Position numbers and translations under genes: made by a program. A stretch of DNA of 64,000 bases from Tricholoma matsutake (Eukaryota > Basidiomycota > Agaricomycetes > Agaricales > Tricholomataceae). This document shows positions 22,487 through 33,901 of this stretch, one piece after another. The stretch's first letter is position 1, and the number at the start of each line of letters is the position of its first letter. Under the pieces are notes generated by a model that ran no database searches, was not told where the DNA came from, and worked only from the letters and a program-made list of their open reading frames with translations. The DNA lies in assembly GCA_026075535.2 (NCBI GenBank), contig AP026539.1, positions 8,556,001-8,620,000 of the forward strand, given 5' to 3'.

Positions 22487-23575
22487 ATGTCTTTCAGACA
22501 AAGCCCAGACAGACCTCCAACCAGAGCATCATCATCAGGAAGAACCCCATGGTATAGATACCAGGGTCGACTAGTACAATACTCGGAACCAGCACAGAAG
22601 TGGTTCTCAAGGAGAACCAGTGATGAAGAACCCCGATACCTCAACGAAGAGGATTTTAGATCCTTCGATAAAGAAGAAACCCCAGAACGAGATCCATTCT
22701 CCCTATCCAATGACAATGCCAACATGTCTACCAAACCCACTGCATCTACCAAGGAGATTAGAATCTGAACCCCCTCTAACTTCACAGGGGATCGAACAAG
22801 AACTGCGAAGTTCTTACAAGAAGTGAAACTCTATCTGAGAGTGAACCATGGAATCTACAACACCGACAAGAAGAAAATTATCTTCGCACTATCCTTTATG
22901 AATGGAGGAACCGCTGCGCCCTGGGCACAGACATGGGCAGAAAAGGAAGACCTAGGAACATGGTCAACCTTCAAGACGATGCTCAAGACAGCGTTCACCC
23001 CAATCGATGAAGCTGGCAGGGCCAGAACAGAGATGAAGACACTAAAGCAGGGACAGGACCTGGAGGACTACATTGCGCAGTTCCGAATCCTGCAAGAGAA
23101 GGCAGGAATCCACGATGACACTGCCCTCATTGAACTCTTCATGGATGGGTTAAACCCCAGGCTCCTTGAAAGAGTTTTTAACATGGAAATGATCCCCACG
23201 ACCCTAGAAGGGATGATCAATGCTGCCTCCAAGTATGATGGGCAATGGAGGAGAGCAAAGGCTATAACCAGGAGATCACAGGAAGCCTTGGCAAAAAGGC
23301 TACCCAACTCCAAGACAAAAGAAGGCCCACTTGAGATCAATCAACTCTCCAACACAGAGAGGATCAAGCACATGAAGAAGGGATTATGCTTCATGTGCCA
23401 CCAACCAGGACACAGAGCAACCGAACATAAGAAAGGGGAGACAAGGACTGAGGACTGGCCTTTCCCAAAGAACAAAGGCAGAGAAGTCTACTTGAAGATC
23501 TGAGCGATCATGAAAGAACTCGACAAAGAAGGAAAGGAGAAAGCTCTCACCTTAATAGGGGATGAGGGTTTTTAA
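22487..23575 (+). pseudogene. Gypsy B gag
   Basis: ATG at 22487 opens an N-terminal basic/polar region (MSFRQSPDRPPTRASSSGR). A TGA at 22766-22768 (EIRI stop TPSNF) is shared in position with B1. The capsid-like part has TAKFLQEVKLYLRVN, LSFMNGGTAAPWAQTW, LEDYIAQFRILQEKAGI and LFMDGLNPRLLERVF. The knuckle reads CFMCHQPGHRATEH, with His in place of the last Cys. A second TGA is at 23501-23503. The frame ends GAG GGT TTT TAA at 23573-23575, where G GGT TTT (23566-23572) is a -1 slippery heptamer. Confidence 0.85.
23566..23572 (+). promoter_or_regulatory. Candidate -1 ribosomal frameshift heptamer (gag-pol)
   Basis: G GGT TTT read in the gag frame, immediately followed by the gag stop TAA. Slipping back one base gives TTA AAG AGG TGG and the open pol frame. 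The B1 copy has the same heptamer at 15540-15546 before TAG. The X XXY YYZ form matches established viral -1 sites such as GGGUUUU of barley yellow dwarf virus. Confidence 0.65.
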
Positions 23576-26500
23576 AGAGGTGGCCTGCCTCGATGCCAGG
23601 TACCACCAAACTCTCTGTCTGCTCTGTATTACTAGCCACTTTGAAGAATCAATCTATGCATTTAGATATCAAAGTGCTAGGAGCAGGCAGAGGGAAAGCC
23701 ATCGAAACTGAAGCCCTACTCGACTCAGGAGCAGGAGGAATATTCATGAGCCACAAATTCACAAAAAGCGGCGGATTCAAACTACACCCCCTGGAAAGGA
23801 CAATCAGGGTCAAGAATGTAGATGGAACCCCAAACAAGAAAGGGGAGATCTCCCACTACACCAAAGGATTCTTAATGATCAATGGAAGATTGTTCCCGAC
23901 AACCTTCCTCATTGCAGGATTAGGGAAAGAATCAGTTATCCTGGGTCTGCCATGGCTCAGAAGAATCAACCCAGTGATCGACTGGAGAATTGGAACCTTC
24001 CAATTCCAAATGACTGACCATACCCACCCAGAATTCTCATTTGGGAAAGGGAAAACCCTCATCGGAAGGGTGCGAACGGAGAAATCCGACGACGAACCTC
24101 TGGCTTGGCACCGGAGAACAGTCAAAGAAGAAGGGAAGCCCTTCAAAGAAATGACAAGAGAGGAGAAACAGGCATGGGCACAAAAGATGGTTGCCCAAGC
24201 AAAAGAAAAGATGGGCCTCAAGACAGAGGCGAAAGAAGAAGAGCAACTTACATGGCACCACGTAGCCACTAAAGAACTAGAAAAGTTCGCCCTCGAAAAG
24301 AAATGGAGGAACGAGGAATGGCTAACAAAATGTGGGAAAATTGCAGATAAAGCAAGGCAGATGGGAGAAGCCCTTCGGACTAAGCTGGGAAAGAACACAG
24401 TACCCACCGAAACAAGAAAGGCAACTATCGAAGAAGTAGAAGATGAAGAGATTGCAGTCATGACTCTTCAAGATGCAGAGCCCATTGGGCCACAAGATGA
24501 AGAAGACACTGGGAAGGAAAACCCAGCACAGGCAAACCATGAACAGGCAACGGAACAGGCAATGGAACAACCAAAAGAGACACCCGAACTAAAGATTGAA
24601 GACGACGAGCTACTAGTCGCCTACATCCGAGGAGAACCCGTCATTGGAATATTTGAACCAGCTAAGACACCACTGACAGAGGAATATGACGAGCCAAGAT
24701 ACGGATATTCTTGGACAACAAAGACAATCTCTCGGATTGTAAAGGCAAAAGGATCACCGCGATATGCTTATGGACAAAATATCTGGATCAGGGCAAAAAC
24801 ATCGGTCTCACAACACCTGACACACAAGAAGGAAGGAGACGCCGAACAGAAGACCCTCGAAGAGCTACTCCCTGAACAGTACAGGGAGTACCGACGGATA
24901 TTTGAAAAGGAAGCATCAGAGAGATTCCCAGAATCAAGACCCTGGGATCATGCGATCAAACTGAAAACGGACTTTATGGCAAAGGATTGCAGGGTTTACC
25001 CATTGTCACCAGCAGAACAAAAGAAACTCGACGAGTTTCTCGATGAAAGCCTGCATAAAGGATACATCTGACCATCGAAATTGCCCATGGCGTTGCCATT
25101 CTTCTTCGTTGCGAAGAAGGACTCGGATGCACTACGACCCTGCCAGGATTACAGGTACTTGAATAATGGAACAATCAAGAACACCTACCCACTGCCGCTG
25201 GTAGGAGACCTGTTGGACAAACTGAGAGGGGCAAAATGGTTTACAAAACTGGACATCCGATGGGGATATCACAATGTCAGAATCAAGGACGGAGATCAAT
25301 GGAAAGCAGCCTTCAAGACAAACAGAAGGCTGTTTGAGCCAACGGTGATGTTCTTTGGATTATGCAACTCACCAGCAACCTTCCAGGCAATGATGAATGA
25401 GATATTCCGCGACATGATTGGAGAAGGATGGCTCGTGATTTACATGGACATCCTGATATTCTCCAAGGATCAGAATGAACACCAGGAAAGGACAAAGAGA
25501 GTACTGCAAAGGCTGGCAGAGAACAACCTATACCTGAAACCAGAGAAATGCAAGTTTGACGTCCACGAAGTGGAATTCTTGGGTCTGATCATCCGACCCA
25601 ATGAAATTGCCATGGACGACACAAAACTGGCAGGTATACAGGATTGGCCTACCCCGACTAACGTGAAGGCAGTCAGATCCTTCCTAGGGTTTGGGAATTT
25701 CTACAGGAAATTCATTGGACATTTCGCGGAGACAAGCAGACCACTTAATGAACTAACAAAGAAAAACAAGACGTTTGACTGGACAACCAAATGCGAAAAA
25801 GCCTTTCAGACGCTGAAAAGGAAATTTGCAGAAGCACCGGTACTGCTGATGCCAGATCCAACAAGACCATTCACAATTGAATCAGACGCCTCGAAACATG
25901 CAACAGGAGGAGTGCTGAGACAAAGAGACACGAATGGAGATTGGCACCCATGCAGATATATATTGCATGCACTGACACCAACAGAATGAAACTATGAAAT
26001 CTATGACAGGGAACTACTCACGATAGTACGATCGCTAGAAACCTGGAGGCACTACCTGATGGGTTCAGATCACCCAGTAGTAATTCTCTTGGATCACAAG
26101 AACCTGACATATTTCTGAACGGCACAGAAACTAAACAGGAGACAGGCAAGATGGAGCTTATTCTTGTCAGAATTTGAATTACAGCTTGTTCACGTGCCTG
26201 GATCTCAAATGGTGCAAAGTGAGGCTTTATCACAAAGGGCCGACCACGTACCGGAAGAAGACAACAACAATGAAGATATCACGATGTTACCAGAGACGGT
26301 ATTCATGAAATTCATTGACACCGAACTACATGACCTCCTTGCAGGGAGCATCATGAAAGACAACCTGGTGAAGAGCGCGATTGAGGTGCTAAAGACCAAA
26401 GGAGCACTGCCGATAAAGTCAGCGTTAGAAGACTGGAAGATCGAGGACGGCCTCCTATTCTTCCGAAATCGATGCTATGTCCCTGACAGCGGGGACATAC

Positions 26501-27765
26501 GAAAGAAGCTGGTACAGAAATACCGCAAAGGGGTAACCAGTGGACACCCAGGACAATGGCAGACAACCGAAATGGTTAGAAGGGACTACTGGTGGCCAGG
26601 AATGATGACGTACATCAAGAACTATGTCGCTGGATGTGCTACATGCCAGCAGATGAAAGTCAACACCCACCCGACGACACCACCCCTACAACCAATCAAA
26701 TCCGAAGCGACAAGGCCATTTGCAATGGTGACGACCGATTTCATAACTGACCTACCGGAGTCCGATGGTTATGATGAACTCATGGTCATGGTAGACCATG
26801 GGCTTACGAAGGGGGTAATTTTCATCCCTTGCAAGAAAACAATTGATGCACTGGGAGCAGCGACCCTCTATCTGGATTACATCTACAAACGGTTCGGCCT
26901 TCCAGACAAGATAATATTGGACAGGGACCCCAGATTCGCCTCACAGCTATTCCAAGAATTAGGAAGATTGCTCGGAATCAAGCTGGCAATGAGTATGGCA
27001 TACCACCCCCAGACCGATGGAGAAACAGAATGGGTGAATCAGGAAGTAGAAGTCTACCTGCGGATCTTCTGCTCGAACAACCAAGAGAAATGGAAGCACT
27101 TCCTTCCAACAGCAGAGTTCATGCACAACCAAAGGACGCACTCCACTCAGAAAAGCTCCCTGTTCTACCTGATGATGGGCTATGAACCAAAGGCGATCCC
27201 ACTCCCATACCTGAAAACAAACATACCGGCTATAGAGAAATGAATAGTCGCGTTGCAATGAGCCCAAGATGAAGCAAAGGCAACTCACGAGTTGGCCAGA
27301 CAGCTGATGGCAGAAAGAACTACACAGCACTTCACACCATTCAAAGAAGGAGACAGGGTGTGGCTAGAAGCAAAGAACCTCAAAACGATGCATGCGACAA
27401 AGAAACTCGCACCCAAAAGAGAAGGATCATTCTCCATCAAGAAGGTTCTAAGCCCCCTCTCCTACCAACTGAAGCTACCAAACCAATGGAAAATACACCC
27501 AGTATTCCACCCGGCACTCCTCTCCCCATACAAAGAAACTGAGATGCATGGTCCAAACTTCCCAGAACCTCCGCCGGACCTAATAGAAGGTGAATCAGAG
27601 TATGAAGTGGAAGCGATCATCGGACATAAAAAGAAAGGAAGGACCATGCACTTCTTAGTGAAGTGGGTCAGATACCCAACCTCGGAGAACTCCTGGGAGC
27701 CCAAGGGCAACCTGAAACACGCCAAGAAAATCCTTGGAGCATATAAACAGCAACAACAGCTGTAG
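23572..27765 (+). pseudogene. Gypsy B pol: protease, RT, RNase H, integrase, chromodomain
   Basis: About 1,397 codons in a single frame, broken only by TGAs at 25069, 25987, 26116, 27241 and 27259, each at a place where the family has Arg. Order: retropepsin (ALLDSGAGGIFMSHKF, VILGLPWLRRINP), a charged Lys/Glu/Ala linker, RT ([48 protein letters not shown]), then RNase H ([16 protein letters not shown]). The integrase has the H2C2 finger (HPGQW...CATCQQMK), MVMVDHGLTKG, IILDRDPRF and AYHPQTDGETEWVNQE. The chromodomain (YEVEAIIGHKKKGRTMHFLV) closes the protein. The RT active-site box reads YMDILIF, so one Asp of YMDD is missing by an in-frame deletion. Confidence 0.9.
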
Positions 27766-27796
27766 AACCCCCAGAACCAAGAACCCACACCCCGAC

Positions 27797-28522
27797 ATGG
27801 CAGAGCAGACACCCGTCATACCCCCCAAACGATGTTTCAACAAACAATTCCTACAAGACCCATCGAACATCGACACCCTCCGCACCCACCTCGCCCATGA
27901 CCCAGCCAGATATCATCTCGCGAGAATATGCTTCTACTATCAGAGCACTATCGACTGAATGAAGAGAAACCTAGAAGAAGCCATGAACGACGCTGATGAC
28001 CTCGGCATCGAACAGGCTATCCAAGACATGACCAATGCACAGTCAGACAGAATGAGAGCGGTTGAAGGAGACCCTCATACCTCCACAGATCACCCCAGAC
28101 ACCAACAAAACTCTCCCTCGCCCTACAACAGGCAGAAAAACAAAAAGACAACATGCACCACCTCTGGAAATGCCTCCCCTTCTATGAGCAACCAGATGAA
28201 CACCTCCCTAGCAATCATTGACCTCACAACACCAGAACCCAAACCTCGATCAACCCAACCACCGTGGTCCCCTCCCCACATGAGAAGCGCCAGATGCTTC
28301 ATTTGCCACCAGATCGGACATTTCGGCCTCATCTGCCAGAAACACATCTGCAGGTACTGCAAACGATGAGGCCCCGGGCACTACAGCCCCGACTGCCCAA
28401 CAAGGCAGCAGAAAGAACAGGAGGAGGAATGAAGATGACTGGACTTCCTCGAGGCAGGATACGATGACTTCAATGACGAAGCGATAGCAAATATGACTGG
28501 GGAACCCTATGGGGAAGTGTAG
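27797..28522 (+). pseudogene. Gypsy B ORF3 with two zinc knuckles
   Basis: A third ORF lies after the chromodomain and before the 3' LTR, in the frame opposite to pol and equal to gag. It begins MAEQTPVIPPKRCFN and passes a helical region (NLEEAMNDADDLGIEQAIQD) and a Pro/Ser/Thr linker. It then shows CFICHQIGHFGLIC (CX2CX4HX4C), followed by CRYCKR-stop-GPGHYSPDC (CX2CX6HX4C) and a conserved-looking tail DFLEAGYDDFNDEAIAN. Stops inside are TGAs at 27956, 28367 and two near 28430-28438. The role is unknown. It may be an RNA-binding accessory protein that replaces the damaged gag knuckle, which is inference. Confidence 0.7.
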
Positions 28523-28582
28523 GAGGGTGGGGAGAATAGTTCAAAGTCGAAGTCGGTGACTTCGAAGATAGATGGGAGGCGA

Positions 28583-28822
28583 TGTTATGATTTGTCTACA
28601 GGAACCCACAAGTACAGGCAGTTCATTTTTTCTTATTCGACTCGACTCTCTCCCGATGGAAGACATCTTGACTCATGGTGACTCCATGCACCCGAACCCA
28701 CTCTCACACACACCGTGGTATGACACCCCCCTCTACACGAGGTCCGTGACATTGGATCCTTGACATCGGATCCATGACATCGGATGCCTCATGCATAGCA
28801 TAAGGCTTATCTCTATTGTTCT
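28583..28822 (+). repeat. Truncated 3' LTR of gypsy B
   Basis: Starts TGTTATGATTTGTCTACAGG like 21877 and matches until about 28822, then diverges. A purine-rich tract (GATGGGAGGCGA) lies just before it. Confidence 0.8.
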
Positions 28823-28989
28823 CTGACATGCTGCGCCGCAGCACTCCGTGTGCATCGTTTGGGCCTGCGTTCTGTTCAATCGCATCATTTGGGCCTGCGT
28901 TCCATCCAATCACGTCGTTTTGATGAATCGTCCATCTTTCTTTCTTTTTCTTTTCTCTCCTATGTGTTTTTTTTTGCATATATTTTACA
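28823..28989. other. Short unassigned stretch with repeated TCGTTTGGGCCTGCGTTC motif
   Basis: Two to three near copies of ATCGTTTGGGCCTGCGTTC (28855-28905), then a T-rich run. This resembles the half-hairpin motif GTTTGGGCC of the hAT-like elements. Confidence 0.45.
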
Positions 28990-30536
28990 TTTTCTGGCTT
29001 TGATCGCATGCGATATTTCTCATTTCAAATTTATCTCATTCAGACAAAAGAAAAACGATAACATTAAAACAATAAAACAAAAATCCTACTGGGACTCCTC
29101 CCATTTCCTCTCTAACACTTCGATCTCTTCCATCAAGACTTCCACTTCCAATTTCTTCCGCACCAGCACTTCTGTGAGATATCAACGATGGAGTCTTGAT
29201 GTGTCCGACTGCATCATCTCGTCCTCCACTGCCATCAATGCCCCCTCGACCATACCTGCGACCTCGGGTTCGACTTTGCATGCTTTGCCTTTCCCCTTCC
29301 CCTTCCCCTTCTCCTTCTCAGCCGTCTTCGCCTTTGCCTTCATCATTCATTTTGGGCGCTCGTCAACTTTCGATGGCCTGGCCTCCGCATTTTGGATAGC
29401 CTGGATAGCCTGGATGCATATCGCTAAGTGATCATACATATTTAGCGATCATAATTATTAACAAATGATTTCACTTACTACATCTTGGAGTCAACACCTC
29501 CGTCGACTCCACAGTACCCTTTGTAGCTCACTTGGAGCTTGCTGTTTTCCTCGACTCGCCTCGTCAGAGTCCTCGCCTCGACACTCCCTCCCAGTAGCAC
29601 CCCTGTAGCCCTTGAGTGCATCGCTTGCACTTTGGGGCACCCTCCTCAACGATACACTCCTGAGTCGTCTTCAGTCCGGCGCAACGATCACACTAGAGCA
29701 ATATCGAAAGCATAATTAGTCTTAATGATATCGATGAAAGAACGACAACTTACCGGCCCATGGAAGAGGATCAGATTGTCCTCCTCTAGCCGCACCTGCT
29801 TTGCAACCACGGGTTCCTCATCAAGTTCATCTTTGCCCTCCTCGTCCTCCTCATCCATCTCGTCGGCCTTCCTCTTCTTGATGATTTGCTTGACGACTGG
29901 TGGGTTGTCAACCAGAGTTTCTTTGTCTGCAGCTTTGTCCCGATCGATCGAGAGGCGCAGAAGCTCGAGTGCAGCCATACAATCATGGAATTTGTCCTTC
30001 GAGATGGTTTTGGCCCCCACTTTGGCCAAGAAAGCTCGACGCGCCTTGACCAGTGCATCTCGTTGTTCCTCAATCCTCTTTGCCTTTGCCTCGATGGCCA
30101 CCTGCCGAGCCTCCCTCTCCTCCTCTCTCTTCCTCTCTTCCTCGATTGTCCTCAAATACTCCTCAAACAGATACTTGCCCCCCCAAGACAGCCAGCCCTC
30201 ACGAGAGAATGGCGCGAACAGTCTGATGGCCTCGTCCAACGTCGCCTGGACACGTTTGTCATGTGCCTCATCGAATGACCCGATCAGGTCGTCATATTCA
30301 GCCTATAAAACAAGATTAGAAAGCAGATAAACAAAGAAAACGACAAGACATACCATTTTCTCACAAAAACCTCAACCCCATACTTCGAAGTCCAACTCTT
30401 TGGCTTTGCCAGCCTCGGGCATTCATTTCACATGATTGAGGATGGGAAGAGCGAGTTCGGCGAGGATGGACATGTTTGTCGAGGAGGTGGATGAAAGCGA
30501 TTGAATGGAAAGAGAAAGGTTCAAACCACGACGCAT
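28990..30536 (-). pseudogene. Second coiled-coil/six-Cys gene
   Basis: Not a named family to me, but built like 8071-9065. From ATG at 30536 (or MSILAELALP at 30473) a first exon with two TGAs (NHVK stop MPEAGKAKEL) ends at GTATGTC. The second exon (from about 30303) reads AEYDDLIGSFDEAHDKRVQ, a long Arg/Glu coiled coil (YLRTIEEERKREEEREARQV), then KRKADEMDEEDEEGKDE. Intron 29693-29753 (GTAAGT...CTAG) joins HGP to CDRCAGLKTTQECIVEEG and CKRCTQGLQGCYWEG, giving CX2CX8CX8CX2CX6C. A further exon after about 29425 has a Lys/Gly/Glu-rich tail with stops. All stops look like C-to-T or G-to-A changes. Confidence 0.55.
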
Positions 30537-30625
30537 CTTAAATCAATGATCAACAATGTCACATGACCCGGTTATTTCAGCTCGACTGACCGGGATGGTC
30601 AGAGTTTCAGTAAGGGTGAGGATGA

Positions 30626-31650
30626 TAGGTCATCTCCTTGGCTCAAGGACCGATTCACCACTTTAGCATCATTCTAATCACATCGGTTAACTCCTACAAT
30701 GTCCCAGATGCAGTGCGACCCAGTCTATTGATTGTATCAAGAGCCCACATCGCACAGCCTTAGGACTACCCTGAAAGTCCCTAAGATCCCCCTACGCAAC
30801 CATCGAACATCCCCGACCAACTTTGAACAAGCTGCAACTGCGATCGAGCATCGTCGAGCATCGTCGACTATTGTCGAGCATCATCGATTGATATCGAGAG
30901 ACTACGAGCGACATCAGGCGCCGCCTTCATTATCTAAATGGTGGAAGACCATGCAATAGGACATATTCCAACTCGTGCTCAAACCTGCTGATCATAGGTC
31001 AGCCTCATTCCAAGTCCCTATCGCGCACAGAACCCGCTGGACACATTATTGCGAGACTTAGCACAGTTTATACACAAAGGACAGTCTCTTTTAGTTCTTT
31101 CCCTTTATTTTTCTTTCATCATATGATATATATATCTTTCTTGTTCAGATTCCAGTCTCCTTTATGGCCTTGTGCCTTAACTCATATCTTTTGCCTCATG
31201 TTCTACACATGTTTCTCATTCCATTTTAGGAAGTTTCTTTAAAACATATAAAACTCTGTAGTATCTACTTGGAAATAACAAGAAATCATCTTCACATATC
31301 ATCTTGTATACAGTTATAAGCATCCGATCAACTTCCTAAAAACAATCTAAGTCTCTAGGGGTTTTCTTGATCAATGAGAAACCTCTGCAATCATCCTCCC
31401 TTGATCCTCTCGTCATTAGCTCTAGTAACCCTTCCAACACTTCATAGACATTTACCGCACCCTCTGTATACTATCGACCTATCGAAAGGTCCCCAGAACT
31501 CACATATCGACCACTGACAATAAACTCGTTTGCCGTCGATCTCGTCGATCACCCTCGATATTGATCGATACTCGATCGGACTGCACCAAACACTTTCGTC
31601 TCTCATAACACTACCTTCACAACTAGTGTTAACTAGTAATCTTCTCATAG
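30626..31650 (+). repeat. 1 kb LTR-like repeat, family E (copy 1)
   Basis: Starts TGATAGGTCATCTCC and matches the reverse complement of 50140-51163 over nearly its whole length. It contains a short internal array (ATCGTCGAGC units, 30843-30890), a TATATATATC stretch at about 31125 and no ORF with motifs. It looks like a solo LTR of an unidentified element. No target duplication was found. Confidence 0.55.
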
Positions 31651-31713
31651 GTTTGACCACAAACATTTGGAACGTCTTGCAACCTTCCTCTGACTCATCG
31701 CAAACATCATTGA

Positions 31714-33863
31714 TTGCCTCATTGGCAGTTCTGGTGGTTTTCCTGGGTTGAGCATCATCAACGCGCTGAATTTGATGAGTGCTATTTTCCTGGTCTCAAA
31801 CACACTTGGAATGAGCCACCTGTTGATCCCTCTTCCCCTCTCATCATGTCCAAGTATCTTACACCTTTGACGGTTCCTGATCTTAGTGACATTGATCCTG
31901 AACCTGTACAGACAATTCTTCCTTCTGGTGTAACTGATCTTGATGATGATCCTGTTCCATCTCAATCTCCTGCTCATGCTCCTACTCCTCCTGCTTCTTC
32001 TCCTCCTGCTAATACTACCCCTCACACTCCCACTCCTCCTACTCAGACACCTGCTGTATCTCCACCTCAGACCCCAATTTCATCTCCTCCTCCATCACTT
32101 CCTCCACTTTTAGAGCGTCGAGCTGCTAATCCACACAAGAATGCTGGATTGCCACCATGGGCTTGGAATGAGCCCCTTGCTCCAATCCCAGCTCCACAAT
32201 TTGATTAACCTTCATCTGATGATGAGTCTGGTCCAGTTGTTGGCGATGGTTTGGATTCTAGTATTGATCTTGCATTATCTACTCGTTATGCAGACCCACA
32301 GTCATTCAAGGAGGCTATGAAGCACTCAGATGCACAAAAATGGCAGGAGGCAGCAAATGCAGAGATGAACAATCATTTTGAGAATGGGACTTGGGATTAT
32401 GTGGAGTTACCTCCTGGTGCAAAGGTAGTTGGATGCAAATGGGTTTTTAACCTCAAGCATAATGCTGATGGCTCCATTGAGCATTACAAAGGTCAGGTTG
32501 TGGCTAAGGGTTTCACCCAACGCCCTGGTTTTGAATATGCAGAAGACACTATGTTCTCCCCAGTTTATTGTCCTGCTTCACTTCAGCTAATTCTTGCATT
32601 GGCTGCAAGGAAAGACCTCCACCTTCACTCTCTTGACATCTCCCATGCTTTCTTACTTGGGAAAGAACTTGAGGAAGTCATCTACATGCGCCAACCCAAG
32701 GGTTTCTATCAAGGTAACCCAAACACAGTTTGTCTGCTGCATAAACCTCTCTATGGGTTGAAACAGTCTGCTCGCAACTGGAATGCTCACCTTCATGAGG
32801 TATTGACAGCTATGGGATTTACACGCTGTGAAGCGGACCGTGCTGTTTATATTTACACACGAGGTGAAGTCAGGGTAATTGTTCCAATCTTTATTGATGA
32901 CATTACTCTTGCTGGGACTTCTACTTCTGCCATTGACAAGGTAGTTGAAGATCTCAAATCCCATTTCAAACTTTGTGATCTTGGTCCTACTCAATTCCTA
33001 CTTGGCATCCACATTACTCGTGACCTCACAAATCACACCATCTCCCTCTCCCAACGTCAGTACATCGTTGATGTGCTTGAACATTTTGGTATGTCAGATT
33101 GCAAACCTGTCTTGACTCCCATGGATCCCTCCCTTTCATTGACTTCTGACATGTGCCCCAAAACAGAGGAAGATGTTGCAGAAATGCACAATGTTCCTTA
33201 TTTGGTTGCTGTTGGGTCTTTGATGTACCTTGCCACCACCACCCATCCGGACATTGCTTATACAGTTGGTGTACTTGGTCGTTTCAACCACAACCCTGGT
33301 CCTCATCATTGGCTTGCAGTCAAGCATCTACTTCGCTATCTCAAGGGTACTATGGACTACAAACTAGTCTATGGACCTGATGAGGATGGTAGTGAGTTAT
33401 TCACAACTTACACTGATGCTGACCATGGTGGTAACAAGGATAATGGTCGCTCAACTGGTGGCTATTTGACTTGTGTCAGTGGAGGTGCAGTTGACTGGCA
33501 GAGTTGGTTACAACCTTTTGTGATGCTTTTTACCACAGAGGCTGAGTTTGTTGCTGCAGTAGAGGCTGGAAAGGAAATCAAGTGGACTCGCAGCATTTTA
33601 CAGGAATTTGGATATCCTGTTGATCATTCGTCCACTCTCTTCATTGATAACCAGTCCGCTCTCACTGTTTCCAAAAACCCAGAGCACCATGGATGAATGA
33701 AGCACCTTGATCTCAAGTACTACTGGCTACGCGATGAAGTTGAAGCTGGCACCATTTCCCCTGTCTATATCCCCACCACTGACCAACTTGCCAACATTCT
33801 TACCAAGGCACTACCTTGTGTAACAGTGGAAAAATTCTGGACTCTTCTTGGTTTAAAGGTGTG
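31714..33863 (+). pseudogene. Ty1/copia RT and RNase H remnant
   Basis: Starts within the integrase-RT linker (FDECYFPGLKHTWNEPP), followed by a Pro/Thr-rich linker. RT reads KQWQEAANAEMNNHFENGTW-like text as QKWQEAANAEMNNHFENGTW, then VGCKWVFNLKHNADGSIEHY, ARLVAKG-type VVAKGFTQRPGFEYAEDTMF, LHSLDISHAFLLGKE, LYGLKQSARNWN and the active-site box IFIDDITLAG. RNase H has TDADHGGNKDNGRSTGGY and FTTEAEFVAAVEAGKEI, then IDNQSAL. A TGA at 33694-33696 (EHHG stop MKHLDLKYYW) replaces Arg, and the frame then continues to 33863. An earlier stop lies near 32206. The gag, protease and integrase core are missing. Confidence 0.88.
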
Positions 33864-33892
33864 ATTTCAGCGATTTTGAGAGTTGCTTTATC

Positions 33893-33901
33893 AAGGGGGA
33901 A
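33893..33901 (+). other. Polypurine tract of the copia element
   Basis: AAGGGGGAA directly precedes the TGTTAAATG start of the 3' LTR, 29 bases after the pol stop. Confidence 0.65.

Larger units (their letters stand above)
21877..28822 (+). mobile_element. Ty3/gypsy chromovirus element B (family B)
   Basis: The largest retroelement of the window: 5' LTR, gag, pol in the -1 frame, a third ORF with zinc knuckles, and a truncated 3' LTR. There are no frameshifts. The only disruptive stops in gag, pol and ORF3 are TGAs (11 by my count), mostly where an Arg CGA is expected. The natural stops appear to be TAA (gag, 23573), TAG (pol, 27763) and TAG (ORF3, 28520). The 3' LTR stops matching at about 28822, where another repeat begins. 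Confidence 0.88.

Noticed and set aside
23856..24461. Minus-strand ORF of 201 codons inside pol of gypsy B
   Set aside because: Shadow of the pol linker on the other strand, Ser/Phe-rich without domain.
22766..27261. Reassigned TGA codon (TGA read as an amino acid)
   Set aside because: TGAs replace Arg codons copy by copy (for example CGA in A1 where A3 has TGA), so CpG decay is the simpler reading.
29725..30330. Plus-strand Ser-rich ORF of 201 codons
   Set aside because: Shadow of the coiled-coil exon on the minus strand.
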